Assembly (NCBI RefSeq): GCF_024105635.1
Contig: NZ_WYDQ01000002.1
Span: 124,001 to 188,000, forward strand
Origin: Oceanicola sp. 502str15
GTDB taxonomy: Bacteria > Pseudomonadota > Alphaproteobacteria > Rhodobacterales > Rhodobacteraceae
Direction: 5' to 3'
DNA: 64,000 bases
Of the stretch, positions 58,033 to 64,000 are shown piece by piece. Position numbers and translations under genes: made by a program. Each line of letters starts with the position of its first letter. The stretch's first letter is position 1. The notes under the pieces were generated by a model. It did not search any database and was not told the origin of the DNA. It saw nothing but the letters and a program-made list of their open reading frames with translations.

Positions 58033-59856
58033 TCAGTTGGCGCTCTGGAGCGCGCGTTTCGCCTCGTAGCCCTTGCGGGCCTCGGTCACTTCGTGGCGTT
58101 CCGAGACCTCCGGGACGGCCACGTCCCACCAGGCGCCTCCGACGCCGGTGCCCGGGTAGGGGTCGGTGTCGATGACGATGACGGAGGGGATGTCGCGGGC
58201 CCGCGCTTCGGCGATCTTGGCCTCGAGGTCGGCGATGCCCTCGGCCTTCACCGCATGCGCCCCCATCGACCCGGCATGGGCGACGAAGTCGATCTCCGGC
58301 TGGGTCTCGACCCGGGCCGAGCTGTAGAGGTTGTTGAACTCCGCCCCGCCGCAGCCCATCTGCAGCCGGTTGATGCAGCCGTAGCCGCGGTTGTCGGTCA
58401 GCACCACGGTGAACGGCACCTTGCGCATCACCGCGGTCGCCAGCTCGGAGTTGGCCATCATGTAGCTGCCGTCGCCGACGAAGCAGATCACGTCGGCCTC
58501 CGGGCGCGCCAGCTTGATGCCCATGGCGCCCGCCACCTCGTAGCCCATGCAGCTGTAGCCGTATTCCATGTGGTAGCCGCCCTGCGCCGGCCGCCACAGC
58601 GTGTGCAGCGCGCCCGGCATGGTGCCGGCGGCGCACATCGCCACGGTCTGCGGCCCGGCCTGGCGCTGCACCGCGCCGATCACCTGGGCGTCGGTCGGCA
58701 GCCCTTCCGCGTTGGGCGCCGCCATCACCGCATCGGTCGCCGCGTACCAGGCGCTGCGGGCCTCGCCGTCGCGCGCCTCCCAGCTGGCATCGCCGAGCGC
58801 GGCCGAGAGCCTCTCCAGCGCCACCTTGGCATCGGCCACCAGCGAGACCGCCCCGTGCTTGGTCGCGTCGTAGGGCGCGACGTTGATCGACACCAGCTTG
58901 CGGCCCGGATTTGCGAAGACCGTCCAGCTGCCGGTGGTGAAGTCCTGGAACCGGGTGCCCACGCCGAGCACCAGGTCGGCCTCCGCGAGCGCGCGGTTGG
59001 CCGCGTCGCCGCCGGTCACGCCGGGCGAGCCGAGGTTCAGCGCCTCCTCCCAGTCCACCGCGCCCTTCCCCGCCTGGGTCTCGCAGAGCGGGATGCCGTG
59101 GCGCTTTGCGAAATCCACCAGCGTCCCCTCCGCTCCGGAGTAGATCGCCCCGCCCCCGGCCACGATGACCGGCCGCTTCGCCGCCTTCAGCGCCGCCGCC
59201 ACGTCGGCCAGCTCGCGCGGGTCGGGCTCGGGCCGGCGGATTCGCCAGACATTGGGCTCGAAGAACGCTTCGGGGTAATCATAAGCCTCCGCCTGCACGT
59301 CCTGGCAGAAGGCCAGGCACACCGGCCCGCAGTTGGCCGGGTCGGTCATCACAGCCAGCGCCCGCGGCAGGCAGGTGAGCAGGTGCTCTGGCCGGGTGAT
59401 CCGGTCGAAGTAACGCACCACCGGCTTGAAGCAGTCGTTGGCCGAGATCGTGCCGTCGTCGAAGTCCTCGACCTGCTGCAGCACCGGGTCGGGCCGGCGA
59501 CCCGCGAAGACGTCGCCGCAGATCATCAGCAGCGGCAGCCGGTTCACATGCGCCAGCGCGGCGGCGGTCACCAGGTTGGTCGCGCCCGGGCCGATGGAGG
59601 TGGTGACGGCCATGGCGCGCCGGCGCTTCATCGTCTTGGCATAGGCGATGGCCGCGTGGGCCATGGTCTGCTCGTTCTGGCCCCGCCAGGTCGGGACCGC
59701 GTCGCGGTAGCGGTGCAGCGCCTCGCCGAGGCCCGCCACGTTGCCATGCCCGAAGATCGCCCAGATGCCCTCGATGAAGCGCTCGCTCTCTTCGGTGTTC
59801 TGCACCGAGAGCCACTTCACCATGGCCTGCGCGGCGGTCAGCCGGACCGTCTTCAT
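58033..59856 (-). CDS. iolD: 3D-(3,5/4)-trihydroxycyclohexane-1,2-dione hydrolase
   Basis: A 607-aa thiamine-diphosphate enzyme: MKTVRLTAAQAMVKWLSVQN, IFGHGNVAGLGEAL, RGQNEQTMAHAAIAYAKTMK (contains the cofactor-activating Glu), and ThDP/Mg motif CFVGDGSYMMANSEL ... LTDNRGYGCIN. It hydrolyses the ring of the diketo-inositol intermediate. The start overlaps the iolC stop by four bases (ATGA at 59853-59856). Confidence 0.93.
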   Translation of the reverse strand: MKTVRLTAAQAMVKWLSVQNTEESERFIEGIWAIFGHGNVAGLGEALHRYRDAVPTWRGQNEQTMAHAAIAYAKTMKRRRAMAVTTSIGPGATNLVTAAALAHVNRLPLLMICGDVFAGRRPDPVLQQVEDFDDGTISANDCFKPVVRYFDRITRPEHLLTCLPRALAVMTDPANCGPVCLAFCQDVQAEAYDYPEAFFEPNVWRIRRPEPDPRELADVAAALKAAKRPVIVAGGGAIYSGAEGTLVDFAKRHGIPLCETQAGKGAVDWEEALNLGSPGVTGGDAANRALAEADLVLGVGTRFQDFTTGSWTVFANPGRKLVSINVAPYDATKHGAVSLVADAKVALERLSAALGDASWEARDGEARSAWYAATDAVMAAPNAEGLPTDAQVIGAVQRQAGPQTVAMCAAGTMPGALHTLWRPAQGGYHMEYGYSCMGYEVAGAMGIKLARPEADVICFVGDGSYMMANSELATAVMRKVPFTVVLTDNRGYGCINRLQMGCGGAEFNNLYSSARVETQPEIDFVAHAGSMGAHAVKAEGIADLEAKIAEARARDIPSVIVIDTDPYPGTGVGGAWWDVAVPEVSERHEVTEARKGYEAKRALQSAN

Positions 59857-61778
59857 GCTGCGTCCTCCCTCGCGCCTGCGCGCGCTTCGTCCCAGATGCG
59901 GCAGAGCCGCGTGTAACGCTCGGCCATCTGCGCGACGGCCTCGGCGTCGGTCATCTCGCCCTTCAGCCAGGCCCGTGCGGCATCGCCGAAGATCGTCCGA
60001 CCCACCGCGAAGCCTTTCACCAGCGGCTGCCGGGCGGCCAGCGCGAAGCTCTCGGCCAACTCGGCCTCGGGCGCGTCGAGCCCGAGCACCACGATGCCCC
60101 GGGTACGCGGGTCGTTCCGCTCGATGGCCTGCACCGCGTTCTCCCAGGCCGCCCCGGTCCTGAACGGCTCCAGCTTCCACCAGTCGGGATAGACGCCGAT
60201 ATCGTAGAACTGCTGGATCAGCTTTGCGCTGGTGCTGTCGTCCACCGGCCCGACCTTCGAGGGGATGATCTCGAGCAGGAACTCCAGCCCGTTGCGCCGC
60301 GCTGCCGTGAACAGCCGCTTCACCCTCGCCTGCTGCATCTTCCGGGTCTTGTCGTCGTCGTCCGGGTGGCAGAACACCAGCAGCTTCACCACGTTCTCCC
60401 GCGCCCACTCGCGCAGGCGCCCGAGGTCCTCGCCCAGCTCGGGCTCGAACGCGATCGGCCGCGAGCCGGGCAGCTCGGTCGGCCGGCCGATCCAGAGGCC
60501 CGAGCCCGAGGCGCGATGCAGCGCCGCCCGGCCGATGCGGTTGTCGCAGAGGATGCCGTAGCCGGGCTGGCCGCCCTGCACCTTCAGCGCCGCGTCGAGG
60601 CAGAGCTCCTTGAACGCGCCACCCTTCTTCAGGCTGTAGCCCTCCATCTCTTCCAGCTGCGCCCGGTGGTCGAAGGCGAAGGTGCGCACGCTCGACCAGT
60701 CGCCCCCGGTCACGCGATGCCGGTTGGTCGCCCAGTGGACCTGTTCAAGCTCCACGTCATTGCGCAGGTCCGGCCGGGTGATGCCCCGGTCGAAGAAGAA
60801 CTGCAGCTCTTCCCAGCTCGGATAGGCCGGGGTGCAGCCGTGGCGGCTGACCGCGAAGGCGCCGCAGGCGTTGGCGTATTTCAGGGCCGTGGGCCAGGGC
60901 GCGCCATCGAGCCAGCCCTTCAAGAGCCCGCTCATGAACCCGTCGCCCGCGCCCAGCACGTTGAACACCTCGATCGGAAAGCCCGGCCCGGTCTGCCCGT
61001 CATCGAGGCTGCCCGGGATCTCGCCCTCGAAGGCCACGGCCCCCATCGGCCCGCGCTTGCAGACCAGCGTCGCGGCGCTGACCGCACGCACCGCCCGCAG
61101 CGCCTCGATGGTATCGGTCGAGCCGCCGGCGATGTGGAACTCCTCCTCGGTGCCCACGATCAGGTCGAACAGATGCAGCGTGGCCTGCAGGCTCGCCGTC
61201 ACCTCGGCGCTCTCGGCAAACCGGCTCTCCCCCTCGCCGTGCCCGAGCACGCCCCAGAGGTTCGGCCGGTAGTCGATGTCGAGCGCGGTCTTGCCGCCGT
61301 GCTTGCGGGCCAGATCCAGCGCCTTCAGCACCGCAGCGCGGGTTCGTGGGTGGCTGAGGTGCGTCCCGGTCGGCACCACCGCCCGCGCCGAGGCGATGAA
61401 ATCCTCGTCCACGTCCTCCTCGCAAAGCCCCATGTCGGCGCAGTTCTCGCGGTAGAAGATCAGCGGAAACTGCTCCTGGTCGCGGATCCCGAGGATCACC
61501 AGCGCGGTCAGCCGGTCGGGGTCGGTCACCACGCCCTTCGTCTCCACCCCCTCGCGCTTCAGCTGCTCCAGGATGAACCGCCCCATGTGCTCATCTCCGA
61601 CGCGCGAAAGCAGCGCCGACTTCAGCCCCAGCCGCGCGGTGCCGCAGGCGATGTTCGTCGGAGACCCGCCGATGTACTTGTCGAACGAGCCCATGTCCTC
61701 CAGCCGCCCGCCGATCTGGGCGCCGTAAAGGTCCACCCCGGCCCGGCCGATGGTGATGACGTCGAGAGTCTTTGCCAT
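59853..61778 (-). CDS. iolC: 5-dehydro-2-deoxygluconokinase fused to DUF2090 aldolase-like domain
   Basis: A 641-aa two-domain protein. Residues 1-330 are a PfkB kinase: DVITIGRAGVDLYG, YIGGSPTNIACGTARLG, and FNVLGAGDGFMSG with catalytic Asp279. From about 345 on is DUF2090 (FAFDHRAQLEEM, LLVFCHPDDDDKTRKMQQ, EFLLEIIPSKVG, WWKLEPFRTGAAWE), related to class I aldolases and commonly fused to IolC in proteobacteria, where it probably cleaves the phosphorylated product (IolJ role). ATG at 61778. Confidence 0.92.
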   Translation of the reverse strand: MAKTLDVITIGRAGVDLYGAQIGGRLEDMGSFDKYIGGSPTNIACGTARLGLKSALLSRVGDEHMGRFILEQLKREGVETKGVVTDPDRLTALVILGIRDQEQFPLIFYRENCADMGLCEEDVDEDFIASARAVVPTGTHLSHPRTRAAVLKALDLARKHGGKTALDIDYRPNLWGVLGHGEGESRFAESAEVTASLQATLHLFDLIVGTEEEFHIAGGSTDTIEALRAVRAVSAATLVCKRGPMGAVAFEGEIPGSLDDGQTGPGFPIEVFNVLGAGDGFMSGLLKGWLDGAPWPTALKYANACGAFAVSRHGCTPAYPSWEELQFFFDRGITRPDLRNDVELEQVHWATNRHRVTGGDWSSVRTFAFDHRAQLEEMEGYSLKKGGAFKELCLDAALKVQGGQPGYGILCDNRIGRAALHRASGSGLWIGRPTELPGSRPIAFEPELGEDLGRLREWARENVVKLLVFCHPDDDDKTRKMQQARVKRLFTAARRNGLEFLLEIIPSKVGPVDDSTSAKLIQQFYDIGVYPDWWKLEPFRTGAAWENAVQAIERNDPRTRGIVVLGLDAPEAELAESFALAARQPLVKGFAVGRTIFGDAARAWLKGEMTDAEAVAQMAERYTRLCRIWDEARAGAREDAA

Positions 61779-61787
61779 GGGGGCTTC

Positions 61788-62897
61788 CTAGACGGCAACG
61801 GGACGGCCCAGCGAGGCCGCCATGGCGTGAATGATGCGCTCGATCTTCAGCCCTTCGGCAAAGTCGGGGCCACAGGGCGCCCCGCCCGCGATGGCCCGGC
61901 AGAACTCGCGGGCCTCCACCACCTTCATCTCGTTGAAGCCGAAGTTGTGGCCGGGCGCCGGGCAGAAAGCGCCGAAATCGGGCTGGTCCGGCCCCGAGAG
62001 GTGGCGGGTGAACCCGGCCTCACCCTTCCGGAACACCCAGAGCTCGTTCATGTGCTCCTGGTCGAACACCAGGCTTCCTTGCGAGCCGTGGACCTCCCAT
62101 TGCAAGCGGCACTTGCGGCCCCAGGCGGCGCGGCTGGTGGCGAAGGAGCCCTGCGCCCCACTGGCGAAGCGCAGGAGTGCGAGCGCGTTGTCCTCGTTCT
62201 CCACCGCCTTCGGACCGTCGGGCGAGGGGCGCTCGCGGACCACGGTGTCGATCAGGGCGGTGACTTCGGTGATCTCGCCCATCAGCGGCAGGATCTGGCT
62301 GACCAGGTGGCAGCCCATGTCGCCCAGAACGCCGAGCCCGCCGCCCTCATGGGTCATCCGCCAGCTCCAGGGCAGCTCGGGGTTGGCGCAGAAATCCTCG
62401 TCATAGACCCCGCGAAACGCCCAGGGCGTGCCGATGGCGCCCTCGGCCACCAGTTTGACCGCCGCCTGAAACGCGGGCGAGCGGGTGTAGTTGTAGCCCA
62501 TCAGCGTGACCTGACCGGGGCAGGCGGCGGCCAGCGCGGCCATCTCCTCGGCGTCCTTAAGGGTGAGCGACATCGGCTTTTCCAGCCACACATGCTTGCC
62601 CGCCTTGAGCGCCGCCTCCGCCATCGGGCGGTGGAAGGCGTTGGGGGTGGTGATCGACACCACGTCCACCGCCGGATCGGCCACCGCGGCCTCCCAATCG
62701 CTCGTGCCCCGGGCAAAGCCGAATTGCGCCGCCATCTCGGCGGCCTTCTCCTCGGGCGTGTCGATCAGCAGCTCCAGCCGGGGCGGCGGGCCACCGAAGG
62801 CGGTGGCCACGTTGCGCCAGGCCATTGCGTGGCACTTGCCCATGAAGCCGGTGCCGATCAGGGCGACGCCCAGGGGCTCTTGCGGCATGTCGGTCAT
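61788..62897 (-). CDS. Gfo/Idh/MocA-family dehydrogenase
   Basis: A 369-aa protein: Rossmann [18 protein letters not shown] at residues 10-27, [18 protein letters not shown] with the conserved EKP near 105, then [19 protein letters not shown]. Likely oxidises a cyclitol or inosamine derivative (roles of IolX, IolW or MocA). Lies nine bases upstream of iolC and 11 bases from the second dehydrogenase. Confidence 0.87.
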   Translation of the reverse strand: MTDMPQEPLGVALIGTGFMGKCHAMAWRNVATAFGGPPPRLELLIDTPEEKAAEMAAQFGFARGTSDWEAAVADPAVDVVSITTPNAFHRPMAEAALKAGKHVWLEKPMSLTLKDAEEMAALAAACPGQVTLMGYNYTRSPAFQAAVKLVAEGAIGTPWAFRGVYDEDFCANPELPWSWRMTHEGGGLGVLGDMGCHLVSQILPLMGEITEVTALIDTVVRERPSPDGPKAVENEDNALALLRFASGAQGSFATSRAAWGRKCRLQWEVHGSQGSLVFDQEHMNELWVFRKGEAGFTRHLSGPDQPDFGAFCPAPGHNFGFNEMKVVEAREFCRAIAGGAPCGPDFAEGLKIERIIHAMAASLGRPVAV

Positions 62898-62908
62898 CCC
62901 GGCCCCTC

Positions 62909-63919
62909 TCAGGCGGCTGCGGCAGAGGCGCCGAGGCGCACCGCCTGCCCGCTGCGCGCCGATTGCAGGGCGGCCTCGGCCAGCTCCAGCGCGCGCAGCC
63001 CGTCGAGCCCGGTGGTGGGCGTGGGGGCGCCTTCAGAGACGGCGGCGATGAAGGCGGCGATCTCGGCGGCATAGGCCTCGGTGTAGCGGGTCATGAAGAA
63101 GTTCAGCAGCGGCGGCTCGGCAAAGCCCTCGGCCCCGGCCACCACGATATTGGCCTCTGCCGTGTTGCGCGCCTGAACCATGCCCTTGGAGCCCAGCACC
63201 TCGATCCGCTGGTCATAGCCATAGGTCGCGCGGCGGCTGTTGGAGATGGTGCACTGCTTGCCGCTGGCGGTGGTGAGGATGACGTTGACGCTGTCAAAGT
63301 CGCCCAGCTTGCCGATCTCGGGGTCGGTCAGCACCGAGGCGGAGGCCTGCACTGTCTCGACCTCCTCGCCCAGCAGCCAGCGGGCGACGTCGAAATCGTG
63401 GATGGTCATGTCGCGGAAGATGCCGCCCGAGACCTTGATGTAGCTCGCAGGCGGGGCGCCCGGGTCGCGGGAGGTGATCGAGATCATCTCCACCTCGCCG
63501 ATCCGGCCCGCGTCGATGGCGGCCTTCAGTGCGGCAAAATCCGGGTCGAACCGGCGGTTGAAGCCCACCATCAGCGTGCCGCCTTCGGCCTCCACGGTGG
63601 CCAGCGCCTCGCGGACGCGCGGCACCGAAAGATCCACCGGCTTTTCGCAGAACACCGCCTTGCCCGCCTTGGCGAACTGCTCGATCAGGTCGGCATGGGT
63701 GTCGGTCGGGGTGCAGATCACCACGGCATCCACGTCATCGGACCCGGCAATCTCGTCGATCTCCCGGATCTCGCAGCCGTAGCGCGCGCGCATCTTCTCC
63801 GCCGCCTCGGCAAAGGGCTCGGCCATGGCGACGAGGCGGGCGTCCGGGTTGGAGGTGACGGCGCGGGCATGAACCTGCCCGATGCGCCCGGCGCCGAGAA
63901 TTGCAAAGCGAACTGTCAT
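62909..63919 (-). CDS. iolG: Inositol 2-dehydrogenase
   Basis: A 336-aa Gfo/Idh/MocA protein: [34 protein letters not shown] with catalytic Lys, [41 protein letters not shown] with the catalytic Asp/His pair. This pattern is typical of IolG, which makes scyllo-inosose from myo-inositol using NAD. ATG at 63919 has GGAGA upstream; an ATG at 63931 is the alternative. Confidence 0.9.
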   Translation of the reverse strand: MTVRFAILGAGRIGQVHARAVTSNPDARLVAMAEPFAEAAEKMRARYGCEIREIDEIAGSDDVDAVVICTPTDTHADLIEQFAKAGKAVFCEKPVDLSVPRVREALATVEAEGGTLMVGFNRRFDPDFAALKAAIDAGRIGEVEMISITSRDPGAPPASYIKVSGGIFRDMTIHDFDVARWLLGEEVETVQASASVLTDPEIGKLGDFDSVNVILTTASGKQCTISNSRRATYGYDQRIEVLGSKGMVQARNTAEANIVVAGAEGFAEPPLLNFFMTRYTEAYAAEIAAFIAAVSEGAPTPTTGLDGLRALELAEAALQSARSGQAVRLGASAAAA

Positions 63920-63976
63920 TGTGGTCTCCATGGTCCGGCGCGGCCGGGGTGTTGCGCGATAGGGTCGGGCCGCCGC

Positions 63977-64000
63977 TCAGGCGGCGTCTTCAAACTGCGG
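63977..64000 (-). CDS. 3' end of a further minus-strand gene (partial)
   Basis: The last 24 bases read PQFEDAA-stop on the minus strand, 57 bases upstream of iolG. The operon probably continues past the window. Only seven codons are visible, so this is tentative. Confidence 0.35.
   Translation of the reverse strand, partial: PQFEDAA

Noticed and set aside
60366..63074. A plus-strand open frame of about 900 codons across iolC and the dehydrogenase genes
   Set aside because: It runs antisense through several well-supported iol genes and has no recognisable domain.
1..64000. CRISPR arrays, tRNA or rRNA genes, replication initiator
   Set aside because: No regularly spaced repeats, no cloverleaf or rRNA segments and no RepABC/RepA/RepC-type protein could be recognised by eye.

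Overview
The window looks like part of a large, high-GC, IS-riddled plasmid or integrative element from an alphaproteobacterium, most likely Rhodobacterales (Paracoccus/Roseobacter type). The evidence is a VirB6/VirD4/VirD2 mobilisation set, tandem DUF736, DUF3768, DUF2493, ParB-like, ArdC and strawberry-notch helicase genes, and catabolic gene types common in that order. No replication initiator, rRNA, tRNA or CRISPR array was seen. All family assignments come from reading translations and motifs; no database search was run.

Layout. 1-2.66 kb is a pile of broken insertion sequences: an IS110 fragment with a nonsense codon, a complete-looking IS3 element whose DDE glutamate codon reads lysine, an IS256 fragment and a frameshifted IS6 transposase. 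2.7-5.2 kb holds a lone virB6 behind a truncated gene, then a two-gene HicA-like toxin/antitoxin candidate. 5.2-26.1 kb is a catabolic island bounded by IS5 and IS21 remnants. It has an operon for a class I P450 system (P450, ferredoxin, and further downstream a reductase), a 6-oxocamphor-hydrolase-like crotonase, an SDR and a VOC protein, plus an IclR regulator. A second operon of about 11.7 kb encodes a Liv-type ABC importer and a beta-oxidation set (two acyl-CoA dehydrogenases, SCP2-type thiolase, hotdog hydratase, SDR, CoA-transferase, crotonase). Together they suggest uptake, hydroxylation, oxidation to a beta-diketone, retro-Claisen ring opening, CoA activation and side-chain oxidation of a cyclic, terpenoid-like compound. 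Similar 16-bp half-palindromes sit in three promoter regions of the island.

26.1-35.8 kb returns to backbone: coupling protein VirD4/TraG, VirD2 relaxase, an accessory DNA-binding protein, a candidate oriT, an IS1111-type IS110 element with subterminal inverted repeats, a DUF2493 protein and a secreted nuclease. 35.9-43.4 kb is a second catabolic block: MocE-like Rieske ferredoxin, MocD-like hydroxylase, a PanB-like protein and a sugar-type ABC importer, with a divergent LacI-type regulator. 43.6-55.8 kb is backbone again: RadC-like protein, double DUF736, a 1415-aa methylase/helicase, a RelBE-type pair, a 649-aa ParB-like protein, DUF3768 and ArdC. Several of these genes have their own leader hairpin and share a leader motif. 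56.0-64.0 kb is an inositol-catabolism operon (iolB, small membrane protein, iolE, iolD, iolC-DUF2090 fusion, two Gfo/Idh/MocA dehydrogenases) that runs off the right edge.

Blocks two and three fit together as a rhizopine or methylated-inositol pathway: import, oxidative demethylation by MocDE, then Iol breakdown. They are separated by 12 kb of plasmid maintenance and anti-restriction genes. Removing the catabolic blocks leaves one continuous mobilisable backbone that appears to have lost most of its virB operon within this window.
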